DNA of 40,909 nt from Kribbella albertanoniae (lineage in GTDB: Bacteria; Actinomycetota; Actinomycetes; Propionibacteriales; Kribbellaceae). Under the pieces are notes generated by a model. It ran no database searches, had not been told where the DNA came from, and was given only the letters and a program-made list of their open reading frames with translations. Of the stretch, positions 26,444-36,041 are shown piece after piece. Position 1 is the stretch's first letter; each line of letters starts with the position of its first letter. The position numbers were made by a program, and so were the translations under genes. Location: positions 1 through 40,909 of the forward strand of contig NZ_SMKA01000043.1 of assembly GCF_004348455.1 (NCBI RefSeq), read 5' to 3'.

Positions 26444-28209
26444 CCGACTTCGCCGAGCGCTCCGGCGCCATCGGGACCAGTGCTGCGCTGCCGCGGCGGC
26501 GCAGCAAGGGCCAGATCGCGGTCAAGTGGATGACCACGACCGACCACAAGCTGATCGGTCACCTGTACCTGATCACGTCGTTCGCGTTCTTCCTGATCGG
26601 CGGCGTGATGGCGCTGCTGATCCGGGCCGAGCTGGCCAAGCCCGGTCTGCAGATCGTCAACGAAGAGGTCTACAACCAGCTCTTCACGATGCACGGCACG
26701 ATCATGCTGCTGCTGTTCGCGACCCCGCTGTTCGTCGGGTTCGCGAACGTGATCATGCCGGTCCAGATCGGCGCTCCTGACGTCGCCTTCCCGCGGCTCA
26801 ACATGTTCAGCTTCTGGCTGTTCCTGTTCGGCGGCCTGATCACGATCAGCGGGTTCTTCACCCCGGGCGGTGCGGCCGACTTCGGCTGGTTCGCCTACGC
26901 CCCGCTGTCGAACGCGGTCCGTTCGCCGGGCATCGGTGGCGACCTGTGGATCATGGGTCTGTGGATGGCCGGTCTGGGCACGATCCTCGGTGCGGTCAAC
27001 TTCGTCACCACGATCATCACCATGCGCGCCCCCGGTATGACGATGTTCCGGATGTCGATGTTCACCTGGAACATCCTGGTGACGTCGATCCTGGTGCTGA
27101 TCGCCTTCCCGATCCTGGCCGGCGCGCTGCTGATGCTGGAGGCGGATCGAGCCTTGGGGGCTCACGTCTTCGACGCCGGGAACGGCGGTCCACTGCTCTG
27201 GCAACATCTGTTCTGGTTCTTCGGGCATCCAGAGGTCTACATCATCGCGTTGCCGTTCTTCGGCATCATCACCGAGATCCTCCCGGTCTTCAGCCGCAAG
27301 CCGCTGTTCGGCTACATCGGCCTGGTCGCCGCGACGCTCGGGATCGGCATCCTGTCGGTGGCGGTGTGGGCGCACCACATGTTTGTCACGGGCGCGGTGA
27401 ATCTACCGTTCTTCTCGTTCATGACGTTCCTGATCGCGGTTCCGACCGGGGTGAAGTTCTTCAACTGGATCGGCACGATCTGGGGCGGATCGGTCTCGTT
27501 CGAGACCCCGATGCTCTGGTCGATCGGCTTCCTGACGACCTTCCTGTTCGGCGGCCTGACCGGCATCATCCTGGCCTCGCCGGCGCTGGACTACCAGCTG
27601 TCCGACTCGTACTTCGTGGTCGCGCACTTCCACTACGTCGTCTTCGGCACGGTGGTGTTCGCGATGTTCGCCGGGTTCTACTTCTGGTGGCCGAAGATGA
27701 CCGGCCGGATGCTCGACGAACGCCTCGGCAAGCTGCACTTCTGGCTGCTGTTCATCGGCTTCCACACGACCTTCCTGGTGCAGCACTGGCTGGGTGTCGA
27801 GGGGATGCCGCGGCGCTACGCGTCGTACGGCGCGAACGAGGGCTTCACCACGCTGAACGAGGTCTCCAGCGTCGGCGCCTTCGTGCTCGGCCTGTCGATG
27901 CTGCCGTTCTTCTACAACGTCTACAAATCCCGCAAGGCGCCGCTGGTCAAGGTCGACGACCCGTGGGGCTGGGGCCGGTCGCTGGAGTGGGCGACCAGTT
28001 CGCCGCCGCCGCGGCACAACTTCGACAGGCTGCCGCGGATCCGGTCCGAGAGCCCCGCGTTCGACCTGCACCACCCGGAGCTGGCGCTCGCGGAGTACCC
28101 GGCCAACCGGGCCTCCGCTGACAATCTCCTGGACGCCGGCGAGGACCAGGGCCGGGTCGCCCTCCTCGAGGAGAACGCAGCGAAGAACGAAGGGAAGGAC
28201 GGCGCGTGA
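26440..28209 (+). CDS. ctaD: Cytochrome c oxidase subunit I
   Basis: Catalytic subunit (589 residues) with twelve membrane helices holding heme a and the heme a3-CuB oxygen-reducing site. Ligand signatures: [10 protein letters not shown] (heme a His), [10 protein letters not shown] (CuB His with the cross-linked Tyr), AHHMFVTG (two CuB His) and [10 protein letters not shown] (heme a3 and heme a His). Proton-path residues sit in the usual places. The hydrophilic C-terminus of about 80 residues ([17 protein letters not shown]) is typical of actinobacteria. Start and stop each overlap a neighbour by four bases, so ctaC, ctaD and ctaF are tightly coupled. Confidence 0.97.
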   Translation: MTDFAERSGAIGTSAALPRRRSKGQIAVKWMTTTDHKLIGHLYLITSFAFFLIGGVMALLIRAELAKPGLQIVNEEVYNQLFTMHGTIMLLLFATPLFVGFANVIMPVQIGAPDVAFPRLNMFSFWLFLFGGLITISGFFTPGGAADFGWFAYAPLSNAVRSPGIGGDLWIMGLWMAGLGTILGAVNFVTTIITMRAPGMTMFRMSMFTWNILVTSILVLIAFPILAGALLMLEADRALGAHVFDAGNGGPLLWQHLFWFFGHPEVYIIALPFFGIITEILPVFSRKPLFGYIGLVAATLGIGILSVAVWAHHMFVTGAVNLPFFSFMTFLIAVPTGVKFFNWIGTIWGGSVSFETPMLWSIGFLTTFLFGGLTGIILASPALDYQLSDSYFVVAHFHYVVFGTVVFAMFAGFYFWWPKMTGRMLDERLGKLHFWLLFIGFHTTFLVQHWLGVEGMPRRYASYGANEGFTTLNEVSSVGAFVLGLSMLPFFYNVYKSRKAPLVKVDDPWGWGRSLEWATSSPPPRHNFDRLPRIRSESPAFDLHHPELALAEYPANRASADNLLDAGEDQGRVALLEENAAKNEGKDGA

Positions 28210-28601
28210 AGGTCGAGGCCTGGGTCTTCGGGATCCTGAGCGTGTTCGTACTGGTCGTCACGCCGATCTACTGGCTGATGTCGGAGGACCCGACCGGGAC
28301 CACCGCACTGGTGATGACGTTCTTCCTGGCACTGCTGATCGCGTTCTACCTCAGCATCACCGCCCGCCGGATGGATGCCCGTCCGGAGGACCGCAAGGAA
28401 GCCGAGATCGTGGAAGGCGCCGGCGAGCTCGGCTTCTTCCCGCCGCACTCGTGGTGGCCGCTGTTCTGCGCCCTCACGCTGTCGGTGGTCGTGCTCGGCC
28501 TGGTCTTCGGCTGGTGGCTGTTCATCGCCGGCTGCGCGCTCGGGATCGTGACGCTGTCGGGCTTCATCTTCGAGTACTACCGCGGGGATCACGCCCACTA
28601 G
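28206..28601 (+). CDS. ctaF: Cytochrome c oxidase subunit IV (actinobacterial)
   Basis: Small membrane subunit (131 residues) specific to the actinobacterial aa3 oxidase, found in the bcc-aa3 supercomplex. Four hydrophobic helices are visible (about 5-25, 35-55, 80-105 and 105-122), and [20 protein letters not shown] lies at the boundary of the second pair, as in known CtaF proteins. GTG 28206 overlaps the ctaD stop by four bases. A hairpin terminator follows at 28639-28667, so ctaCDF form one message. Confidence 0.93.
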   Translation: MKVEAWVFGILSVFVLVVTPIYWLMSEDPTGTTALVMTFFLALLIAFYLSITARRMDARPEDRKEAEIVEGAGELGFFPPHSWWPLFCALTLSVVVLGLVFGWWLFIAGCALGIVTLSGFIFEYYRGDHAH

Positions 28602-28638
28602 TCGTCGAATGCCTCATACTGAGTAGTTTTTGCGAGGG

Positions 28639-28667
28639 CGCCGTCCGGGCCAACCGGACGGCGTTTT
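28639..28667 (+). terminator. Intrinsic terminator after ctaF
   Basis: CGCCGTCCGG (28639-28648) pairs perfectly with CCGGACGGCG (28654-28663) around a five-base loop, followed by TTTT (28664-28667). It ends the ctaCDF transcript 37 bases after the ctaF stop. Confidence 0.88.
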
Positions 28668-28732
28668 CGTGCGTCTGATGAACGACGGGCTACGCTGGGC
28701 GGCGGTTGACGCATACAGGGGAGAACTGGGGA

Positions 28733-29980
28733 ATGGTGAGCAGGAAACACGGCCTGGCCGTGGTGGGAATCGCGGCGATGCTGCTGGTCGGCACCGCGTG
28801 CAGCGACACCGAGGGCGGCGGCAACGCCGGCCCGGGAGCCACGCAGAGCAGCACACAGAGCAACGGTTCGGCGGGAGCGTCCACGACCCCCGGTGCTTCG
28901 ACGACACCCTCGGACGACCCGGCCGCCGCCAATGTCGCGGTGGTCCCGGCCAAGGGCGCCAAGGGGGTCGCGCCGGACAAGCCGGTGACCGTGACCACCT
29001 CGGCCGGCACGATCAAGTCGGTCACCCTCAAGGACGACGACGGTGACACGGTCGACGGCACTCTGAACGCCGAGAAGACCCAGTGGACGGCAGGACCCGG
29101 GGTCAAGCCCGGAGCGACGTACACGGTGACCGGTACGGCGGAGGGCACCGACGGCGCGAGTGTGCCGATCTCCTCGACCTTCAGCACGCTGAAGGCGACC
29201 AAGAACCTGAAGGCCTCGGTCGTCCCGCTGAACGGCGAGACCGTCGGTGTCGCGCTCCCGATCCAGATCTACTGGAACAACCCGGTCACCGACCGGGCCG
29301 CGGTCGAGAAGCGGCTGGAGATCAAGACGTCGGTGCCGGTCGAAGGCAGCTGGCACTGGGTGAACAGCAAGCAGGTCAACTACCGGCCGAAGGCCTACTG
29401 GCCGGCCGGCACCAAGGTCACGGTGCTGATCAAGACCGCCGGGGTGAACGCCGGCAACGGCACCTGGGGTGCCGCCAGCCGCGAGATCAAGTTCGCGATC
29501 GGCAAGTCGGTGATCAGCAAGGTCGACGTACCGAAGCACACCATGACGGTCACCATCAACGGCAAGCTGGCCCGCACCATCCCGATCACCGCCGGTAAGT
29601 CCGGTTTCACCACCCGCAGCGGGGTGAAGGTGATCATGGAGAAGTTCGCCACCAAGCGGATGGACGCCCGGACCGTCGGCATCAAGCCCGGCGACCCGGA
29701 GTACTACGACATCCACGACGTGAAGTGGGCCCAGCGCGTGACGAGCTCCGGCGAGTTCATGCACGGCGCCCCGTGGTCGAGCGGCAGCCAGGGCAGCGCC
29801 AACGTCAGCCACGGCTGCGTCGGCATGAGCCTGGCCAACGGCCAGTGGTTCTTCAACCAGACCCTGCGTGGCGACCCCGTGATCGTCACCGGCACCAAGC
29901 GGTACATGACGGCCGGCAACGGCTGGACCGACTGGAACCTGCCCTACGAGAAGTACAAGCAGGGCTCGGCGCTGAGCTGA
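28733..29980 (+). CDS. L,D-transpeptidase with Ig-like domains, lipoprotein
   Basis: Exported cell-wall enzyme of 415 residues that forms 3-3 peptide cross-links in peptidoglycan. The N-terminus is a lipoprotein-like signal ending LVGTAC (C23), followed by a Ser/Thr/Ala-rich linker (about 30-65). Two Ig-like domains (about 70-165 and 170-250) precede the YkuD catalytic domain (about 250-395), whose active-site motif SHGCVGMS puts the nucleophile at C362, with a conserved His in HGAPW upstream. ATG 28733 follows GGGGAG at nine bases; a TTG at 28706 would extend it but lacks a signal context. It lies between the two halves of the respiratory locus, with its own transcript after the ctaF terminator. 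Its stop is two bases from that of the convergent FG-GAP gene. Confidence 0.92.
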   Translation: MVSRKHGLAVVGIAAMLLVGTACSDTEGGGNAGPGATQSSTQSNGSAGASTTPGASTTPSDDPAAANVAVVPAKGAKGVAPDKPVTVTTSAGTIKSVTLKDDDGDTVDGTLNAEKTQWTAGPGVKPGATYTVTGTAEGTDGASVPISSTFSTLKATKNLKASVVPLNGETVGVALPIQIYWNNPVTDRAAVEKRLEIKTSVPVEGSWHWVNSKQVNYRPKAYWPAGTKVTVLIKTAGVNAGNGTWGAASREIKFAIGKSVISKVDVPKHTMTVTINGKLARTIPITAGKSGFTTRSGVKVIMEKFATKRMDARTVGIKPGDPEYYDIHDVKWAQRVTSSGEFMHGAPWSSGSQGSANVSHGCVGMSLANGQWFFNQTLRGDPVIVTGTKRYMTAGNGWTDWNLPYEKYKQGSALS

Positions 29981-29982
29981 CG

Positions 29983-30759
29983 TCAGAGGGCCATCAGACT
30001 CGCGTCCTGCCAGCCGCCGCCGGCGGAGTAGCGAGTCACGGTCCACGGATTGCTGGTAGTGGCGCCGCTGTGGGGATACACCCACGCGGCGCCACTGCTG
30101 TCACGGACAGTGATGTCCAGTCGCCCGTCCCCGGTCACGTCCTGCAGCAGCATCACGTTGGCCAGCCCCCAGCCGCTCCCTGCGCCGATCTGAGCGCCGG
30201 TGGCGGTCACATGGATGGTCAGGTTCCCGGAGCCGTCCCGGGCCACCAGATCGGCCCGTCCGTCGCCGGTCACGTCCCCGACGAGCAGGGCGGTGGCCGA
30301 GTTCCAGTTCACTCCGACACTGAACGGTCCGGTCCAGTTGGCCGCCGTACCGGCTTTGCCGTTGTGCGGGTAGGTCCACATACTGCCGTCGCGGAAGCGC
30401 GCCACCAGGTCCGGTTTGCCGTCGCCGGTCAGGTCACCGATCCCGATCCAGTCGGCGATATCCCAGCCGGTGAGGCCGGTCGCGTACGGCGGCTTCCAGC
30501 CGGCCGCGTTCCCGGTCAGCCCGTTGTGTGGGTACACGTGCAGGGTCTGGTCGTTGCGGATCGTGACCAGATCCGCCTTCCCGGTGCCGGTCGCGTCGGC
30601 CAGGAACATGACCCGGACGATGTCCCACTCCGTCGTGTTGGTGTCGTAGGAGGTCGTCCAGGGGTTACTCCCCGGCTGCCTGTTGTGCGGGTACACGAAG
30701 AGCCGGCCGCCGCGGCGGATCACCATGTCGGCCCAGCCGTCACCGGTCACGTCGATCAT
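29983..30759 (-). CDS. FG-GAP/VCBS-type repeat protein without its own signal peptide
   Basis: Protein of 258 residues made almost only of five repeats of about 50 residues, each opening with a calcium-binding DVTGDGxxD motif (DVTGDGWAD, DATGTGKAD, DLTGDGKPD, DVTGDGRAD, DVTGDGRLD) and usually ending near VYPHN. Such repeats form blades of an integrin-like propeller and act outside the cell. No signal peptide is present, which is odd. The ATG at 30759 overlaps the stop of the upstream glycosidase-like gene by one base (TGATG), with GGAGGT six bases before it, so it is translationally coupled. The frame is also open through the last 290 bases of that gene, so it may be a domain split off by a frameshift. 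Confidence 0.8.
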   Translation of the reverse strand: MIDVTGDGWADMVIRRGGRLFVYPHNRQPGSNPWTTSYDTNTTEWDIVRVMFLADATGTGKADLVTIRNDQTLHVYPHNGLTGNAAGWKPPYATGLTGWDIADWIGIGDLTGDGKPDLVARFRDGSMWTYPHNGKAGTAANWTGPFSVGVNWNSATALLVGDVTGDGRADLVARDGSGNLTIHVTATGAQIGAGSGWGLANVMLLQDVTGDGRLDITVRDSSGAAWVYPHSGATTSNPWTVTRYSAGGGWQDASLMAL

Positions 30760-33227
30760 CAGTTGACCTCCGTACCGTTGACGACCAGCCGCTCGAGTCC
30801 GGGGACCGGTGGGCGATGGACCGTGATCTTGGCCGGGTTCTGGGCCCAGCTGGTCGAGTGGGTGACGTTGAGGGTCTTGCCGTCCGCGGACAGCCGGAAG
30901 CGCAGCGACATCGGCCCGAACAGGGTGGGCATCTTGTCGAACACGGTCTCGGAGTCTTTCGAGATCCAGGCGAGCGGACAGATCCGGAGCAGGTGCAGTT
31001 CGCCGGCGGTCACCGCGTCGTCGATGACCGCGTGCCGGGCCGCCCAAGTGATCAGCGGCTGGGTGAAGAGCGTCCCGTACATGCCGTGCCGGTGCTCGCC
31101 GGAGATGAACGTGTCCGGCGAGATCGCGCCGGTGAGCAGGCCGTACAGCCCTTCGAGGAAGTGCGCGCGATCGCCTAGCTGCCAGCTGTGGAAGAGGTTC
31201 CAGCTGTAGCAGGGCTCACCGCTGCTCTGCTCGTGGTCCAGCACGACCCGGTCGAGCGCGGTGTGGTGCGCGGGGTCGAAGTTGGCCACATTGGGACCGA
31301 CCCGGAAGAAGTCGACGAACGACTTCATCAGCGGATCGTCGGCGGGCAGCAGATCGGCATAGACCGACATCAGCGCACCACCGTCGAACGCCTCCAGGTC
31401 CGGCCAGGCGCTCTCGTTGCCGTAGAACTTGCTGGGCAGGATCGGCTGCTTGACGCCGTTGGGATCGGTCCAGCGCGGCGCGGTCGCAGCCTCCTGACGA
31501 AGCGTGTTCACATAGGTCGTCCGGAAGGCGTCGGCGAGCTGTGCGAACTCGGTCGCCCGCGGGTGCGAGATCTGCTGCAGCAGCTGGACCGCAGTCCGGA
31601 GACCGCGGTGGATCCAGGCCTGACTCGAGACCGCCTGCTGGACCTGGGCGGTGTCGTTCGCCTTGCCCGGCGGCATCAGCCCCTTCACCGCCTCATGTCC
31701 CTCGTACCGACAGGCCCTCTGGATGAACTCGCAGGCCTTGACGATCGGCGTCAGCCAGCGGTTCAGGAACGCCTGGTCCCGGCTGAGCAGTACATGCCGG
31801 GCCGCCGCCTCCAGGATCGCGCCGTGGTCACTGAGCCAGTGGAACGGCTGGAGCTGCGCCGGGGTCGCGAAGAAGCCCTCATGTGAGAACTCCCGGTAGT
31901 CATCGCCTGGCGGCTCCACCGTGTCCTGGACCGCCAGATACAGCTCCAGATGCGACGCCACCACGTCGTGGTAGCCGAGCAGGTCCAGGAACATGTGGCT
32001 GACCATCGAGGTCGGCGTACTCCACAGCATGTCGTAGCCGTAGGAGCCGGACAGGAAGGTGTGCTTGCCGGTGTCCGGGCTCTTCTCGCCGATGATCTCG
32101 GCCAGCTGCACGCTGCGACGGAAGAACTGGTCGACGTAGGGCTCCGGCGTGCTGATGGTCGCGGCGGTGGCCGGCTTCTTCGCCCAGTACGTCTCCGCCT
32201 GTGCGAGAGCACCGGCGTACCCGAGTGCCAGCTCGGCGTCGATCTCAGCGCGCGGCTGGGGGAGCATCGGCACCAGTACGTCGACGTACGCGCCCTTGCG
32301 AGCCTGGATGACCACCTTGAGGTCGTAGACCCCGTTGGCCCCGGTCAGCGTGGTCGCACCCGGCACACTGACTGCCATCCGGACCAGTCCGGCGCTGTCG
32401 AAGACCCTGGCGGGCACCGGCTCCGGTCCGGGGTTGAAGACCTGCTCGATCCGCAGACTGGTGTCGAGCGGCGCTGCGGACGGGATGACCTCCATAGTGA
32501 CGAAGGCGTCCTGCTGCTGCGGCGGATCGATCCGGTGCTTGATGTACGCCTTGCTGAGCCGCAGAACGAACGTGAACGACGCAGGCGGCCGCACCTCACT
32601 CACCTGCTCGATCGAGAACCGCGTCCACGCGTAGATCGGCTCCAGCGCGGTCTGAACGTCAGGGGCACCGCGCAGATGCGCAAACACCGACTGACGCAGT
32701 ACGACGCCCTCCTGCCGCCGGTGCTCGGTCCACAGCACTGGAGTGTGCTTGTCCTGCTGCCAGCCCTGGATGCCGACCCCGAAGTCGCCCTTGTACAGGT
32801 AGTACTGCCCGGTCGGCATCGGCGGGATCTTCCCGCGATCCGGCATCACGGGCGTCACCTGGAAGTCCTTGCCCTTGTAGACGTCCAGATACGGCTTGGG
32901 ATGACCGACCGGCAACGCCACCGCCGGCTGGCACACCATGGTGCCGTTGTAGAACATGTCGAACCGGAACAGGTGCGACTTCCACCCCACCGGCGTCCAC
33001 ACACCCCGCTGAGGCGCCCACCAGCGCAGCGCCTCCTGAATACTCGGTTCCCCGAGCACACCCGCCACCTGAGCCTGAGCCTGCGCCTGGGCAGGCGCGG
33101 CGGCCGCGGCGGCCGCCGTACTGGAGGACGCAGTACTGGATGTCAGGCCGGCAGCAGTCGCAGCACCGGCCAGCTGGAGAGCACGTCGTCGAGATACTTG
33201 GGGCGGCATGTAAGAAGAGTTCGGCAC
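30759..33227 (-). CDS. Tat-exported six-hairpin glycosidase-like protein
   Basis: Predicted exported protein of 822 residues. The twin-arginine signal SRRRALQLAG is followed by an Ala-rich region and a QAQAQAQ linker. The body has an N-terminal beta-sandwich (about 60-330), a helical barrel (about 345-720) with SGSYGYDMLWSTPTS and SHEGFFATP segments, and a C-terminal beta domain ending in LVVNGTEVN. This layout is that of six-hairpin (alpha/alpha)6 glycosidases acting on plant or microbial polysaccharides; I cannot assign a family or substrate. The frame starts at GTG 33227; ATG 33209 would give a shorter n-region before the twin arginines and is equally possible. No ribosome site is obvious. 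It is coupled to the FG-GAP gene. Confidence 0.78.
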   Translation of the reverse strand: MPNSSYMPPQVSRRRALQLAGAATAAGLTSSTASSSTAAAAAAAPAQAQAQAQVAGVLGEPSIQEALRWWAPQRGVWTPVGWKSHLFRFDMFYNGTMVCQPAVALPVGHPKPYLDVYKGKDFQVTPVMPDRGKIPPMPTGQYYLYKGDFGVGIQGWQQDKHTPVLWTEHRRQEGVVLRQSVFAHLRGAPDVQTALEPIYAWTRFSIEQVSEVRPPASFTFVLRLSKAYIKHRIDPPQQQDAFVTMEVIPSAAPLDTSLRIEQVFNPGPEPVPARVFDSAGLVRMAVSVPGATTLTGANGVYDLKVVIQARKGAYVDVLVPMLPQPRAEIDAELALGYAGALAQAETYWAKKPATAATISTPEPYVDQFFRRSVQLAEIIGEKSPDTGKHTFLSGSYGYDMLWSTPTSMVSHMFLDLLGYHDVVASHLELYLAVQDTVEPPGDDYREFSHEGFFATPAQLQPFHWLSDHGAILEAAARHVLLSRDQAFLNRWLTPIVKACEFIQRACRYEGHEAVKGLMPPGKANDTAQVQQAVSSQAWIHRGLRTAVQLLQQISHPRATEFAQLADAFRTTYVNTLRQEAATAPRWTDPNGVKQPILPSKFYGNESAWPDLEAFDGGALMSVYADLLPADDPLMKSFVDFFRVGPNVANFDPAHHTALDRVVLDHEQSSGEPCYSWNLFHSWQLGDRAHFLEGLYGLLTGAISPDTFISGEHRHGMYGTLFTQPLITWAARHAVIDDAVTAGELHLLRICPLAWISKDSETVFDKMPTLFGPMSLRFRLSADGKTLNVTHSTSWAQNPAKITVHRPPVPGLERLVVNGTEVN

Positions 33228-33260
33228 ACCGCAATGACTCGCAACCAGTTAGACCACAAC

Positions 33261-33291
33261 GAAAAACGCCCTGACCGAAGCCAGGGCGTTT
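33261..33291 (-). terminator. Terminator of the ctaE-qcrCAB operon
   Basis: AAACGCCCTG (33264-33273) pairs perfectly with CAGGGCGTTT (33282-33291) around an eight-base loop. On the minus strand the stem is followed by a short T-run (complement of GAAAA at 33261-33265). It lies just after the qcrB stop and about 35 bases before the glycosidase-like gene. Confidence 0.85.
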
Positions 33292-33306
33292 CTCGAGCTA
33301 CTGAGT

Positions 33307-34986
33307 TCAGTGCTTGTCCGGCGTGACCTCGTGGAAGGCTTCCGTGTCGGTCAGCTCGTGCACGTCGTCGTCGTGACCGTGCGAGTGCGCGTCCTCGATC
33401 TCCGCCGCGGTCGGCTTCTGCACCGCGTCCGCGTAGTAGAAGTGGCTCAGCTTCGCGCGGAGCTTGTTCAGTGCGCGGCGCGGGGCGCGAACCCCGTTGT
33501 CGTCGGTCTCCGGACCGACCTCGTACGGGACGAGGCGGTCGTGCGCGGTGAGCTCGTAGGCCTCGTAGTTCGAGATCGGCGTGTGCCGCTCGGAGTAGCC
33601 GCCGTCGGGGGAGCGGACGATGATGCCCGACTCCAGACCGTGCAGCAGCCGCTCCTCGTCGGCGCGCTGCAGCGAGATCGCGATCCGCCGGGTCACCCAG
33701 AAGGCGAGCACCGGACCGAGGAACACCGCGAACCGCAGGAACCAGGTCACCTTGTTCAGCGAGACGTCGAAGTGGGTGGCCACCAGGTCGTTACCGCCAC
33801 CGATCCACAGCAGGCCGTAGAAGGTGATGAAGGCGGCACCGATACCGGTCCGGGTCGGCACGTTGCGCGGCCGGTCCAGGATGTGGTGCTCCCGCTTGTC
33901 GCCGGTGATCCAGCTCTCGATGAACGGATACAGCGCGACCAGTGTGACGAACGCGGGTGGTATCAGGAGCGCCGGTATCAGCAGGTTCCAGCTGAGCGTG
34001 ACGCCCCAGAAATGGGACTCGAAGCCCGGCATGATGCGGACCGAGCCTTCCAGCCAGCCCATGTACCAGTCCGGCTGTGAACCCGCCGTCACCTCGGCCG
34101 GGTTGTACGGACCGTACAGCCAGACCGGGTTGATCTGCAGCAGCGCGCCCATCAGGGCGGTGACGCCGAACACGACGAAGAAGAAGCCACCGGCCTTGGC
34201 CATGTAGACCGGCATCAGCGGGTAGCCGACGACGTTCTTCTCGGTCCGCCCGGGACCGGCGTACTGGGTGTGCTTGTGGTACACGACCAGGAACAGGTGC
34301 AAGGTGACGAGCACCAGGATCAGGCCCGGGATCAGCAGCACGTGCACGGTGAAGAACCGCGACACCATGTCGTCGCCGGGGAACTCGCCGCCGAAGATGA
34401 AGAAGCTCAGGTACGTCCCGATCACCGGTGAGGCCTGGATCATGCCCTGGGTGATGCGCAACCCGGTCCCGGACAGCAGGTCGTCGGGGAGGCCGTAGCC
34501 GATGAAGCCCTCGATGATGCCGAGGAACAGCATCCCGAAGCCGACCACCCAGTTCAGCTCCCGCGGCTTGCGGAAGGCGCCGGTGAAGAAGGTGCGGAGC
34601 AGGTGCACCATCATCGCGGCGATGAACAGCACGGCCGCCCAGTGGTGGATCTGCCGCATCAGCAGACCGCCCCGGATGTCGAACGAGATGTCCAGCGTCG
34701 AGGCGTACGCCTCGGACATGTGCAGGCCCTTGAGCAGGCTGTACGAGCCCTGGTACTCGATCTCGGCCATCGACGGCTTGAACCAGAAGGTCAGGAAGAT
34801 GCCGGTCAGGATCAGGATGATGAAGCTGTACAGCGCGATCTCGCCGAGCATGAACGACCAGTGGTCCGGGAAGACCTTGCGCAGGTTCTTCCGGCCGATC
34901 TTGCCGACGCCGAGGCGGTCGTCGAGCCACTTGACCGGCGGCGGGAACTCCGCCGTCGCGGGAGCCTTCTCTTTGGTATCAGACAC
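33307..34986 (-). CDS. qcrB: Cytochrome bc1 complex cytochrome b subunit
   Basis: Membrane core (559 residues) of the menaquinol:cytochrome c reductase. Two heme b groups are bound by paired histidines in HWAAVLFIAAMMVHLL and FTVHVLLIPGLILVLVTLHL. The quinol-site motif appears as PDWY in QPDWYMGW. Eight or nine helices and a long hydrophilic C-terminal tail (about 430-559) with His-rich end segments are present; the tail length is typical of actinobacterial QcrB. The frame is open upstream inside qcrA, but GTG 34986 has GAGGGTG six bases upstream and gives the expected N-terminus. It begins five bases after the qcrA stop and is followed by a terminator. Confidence 0.95.
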   Translation of the reverse strand: MSDTKEKAPATAEFPPPVKWLDDRLGVGKIGRKNLRKVFPDHWSFMLGEIALYSFIILILTGIFLTFWFKPSMAEIEYQGSYSLLKGLHMSEAYASTLDISFDIRGGLLMRQIHHWAAVLFIAAMMVHLLRTFFTGAFRKPRELNWVVGFGMLFLGIIEGFIGYGLPDDLLSGTGLRITQGMIQASPVIGTYLSFFIFGGEFPGDDMVSRFFTVHVLLIPGLILVLVTLHLFLVVYHKHTQYAGPGRTEKNVVGYPLMPVYMAKAGGFFFVVFGVTALMGALLQINPVWLYGPYNPAEVTAGSQPDWYMGWLEGSVRIMPGFESHFWGVTLSWNLLIPALLIPPAFVTLVALYPFIESWITGDKREHHILDRPRNVPTRTGIGAAFITFYGLLWIGGGNDLVATHFDVSLNKVTWFLRFAVFLGPVLAFWVTRRIAISLQRADEERLLHGLESGIIVRSPDGGYSERHTPISNYEAYELTAHDRLVPYEVGPETDDNGVRAPRRALNKLRAKLSHFYYADAVQKPTAAEIEDAHSHGHDDDVHELTDTEAFHEVTPDKH

Positions 34987-34991
34987 TGGTG

Positions 34992-36041
34992 TCACCCTCG
35001 TTCCCAGAAGCTCGGGCCGACCGGCTCGGTGAAGCCGCTCTGCGCGACCAGGTAGCCCTCTGCGTCCACTGCCAACGGTAGCTGAGGCAGCGGCCGAGCC
35101 GCAGGCCCGAAGATCACCTTCGCGCTGTCGGCCAGGTCGAACGTCGACTGGTGGCACGGGCAGAGCACGTGGTGCGTGGTCTGCTCGTACAGGGAGATCG
35201 GGCAGCCCACGTGGGTGCAGATCTTGGAGTAGCACAGGATGCCGTCGATCCCCCAGTTCTCGCGACCGGGCTTGGTACGGATCTTGGCGGGCTCGATCCG
35301 GACCACGATCACCGCGGCCTTGGCCTTGGCGTTCTGGTACTCGACCGGGCTCTCCTCCTGGATCGGAGTGAGGTTCGCGGGCTGCGCGTTGACCAGCTGC
35401 CCGACCACCAGGTCGGACGGCTTGATCGGGCGGTCGGTGACGTCGTTGACGACCCGGACGCCCTTGGCCCAGATGGTGTTGTAGAGGCTGCGGCCCGGCA
35501 GCGGACCGAGGTCACGGAGCAGGACGATGGCCGGCAGACCGAGCAGACCCATCGAGGCGAGCAGCGACCGGCGGATCAGCTTGCGCCGGCCGAAGCCGGA
35601 CTCGGCCGCACCCTCGTTGAAGCCCTCGATGATGTCGGCCTTCTGCTCCGGCGAGGAGTTCGCGTCGTGCCGCAGCTCGATGACCTCGGTGTCGACCATC
35701 AGCTGCTTGGCCCACTGGATCGCGCCGGCGCCGATCAGGAACAGCCCGAGGCCCAGGCACAGGCCCAGCGTCATGTTGTTCGCGTTGCCGGTCAGCGGCC
35801 CGAACTCGAGGATCGCGTCCCGCGGGATCGCGAAGTACCCGACGCAGGCGCCCAGGAAGAGCAGGCCGGCCAGCGTGAACATCGTCGCGACCTGACGCTC
35901 CGCCCGGTCGGCGGCCTTCGGGTCGATATCGGTGATCCGGTACTCGTGCGGCTCCAGACCCGGATCCGCGATCGGCTCGGCCACCTCGACCGCGCCGTGC
36001 TGCTCGTCGTCCGCCTTCACGGGCAGATTCTTGTCACTCAT
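34992..36041 (-). CDS. qcrA: Rieske iron-sulfur subunit of the bc1 complex
   Basis: Membrane-anchored 2Fe-2S protein of 349 residues that takes the first electron from menaquinol. Three N-terminal helices (about 55-75, 92-110 and 165-180), as is characteristic of actinobacterial QcrA, precede the soluble domain. Cluster ligands are C275 and H277 in CTHVGC and C294 and H297 in CPCH; C280 and C296 form the stabilising disulfide. The start overlaps the qcrC stop by four bases. Confidence 0.95.
   Translation of the reverse strand: MSDKNLPVKADDEQHGAVEVAEPIADPGLEPHEYRITDIDPKAADRAERQVATMFTLAGLLFLGACVGYFAIPRDAILEFGPLTGNANNMTLGLCLGLGLFLIGAGAIQWAKQLMVDTEVIELRHDANSSPEQKADIIEGFNEGAAESGFGRRKLIRRSLLASMGLLGLPAIVLLRDLGPLPGRSLYNTIWAKGVRVVNDVTDRPIKPSDLVVGQLVNAQPANLTPIQEESPVEYQNAKAKAAVIVVRIEPAKIRTKPGRENWGIDGILCYSKICTHVGCPISLYEQTTHHVLCPCHQSTFDLADSAKVIFGPAARPLPQLPLAVDAEGYLVAQSGFTEPVGPSFWERG

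Noticed and set aside
34987-35235. Longer QcrB start inside qcrA
   Set aside because: The extra residues are a shadow of the Rieske coding region; GTG 34986 has a ribosome site and fits the family.
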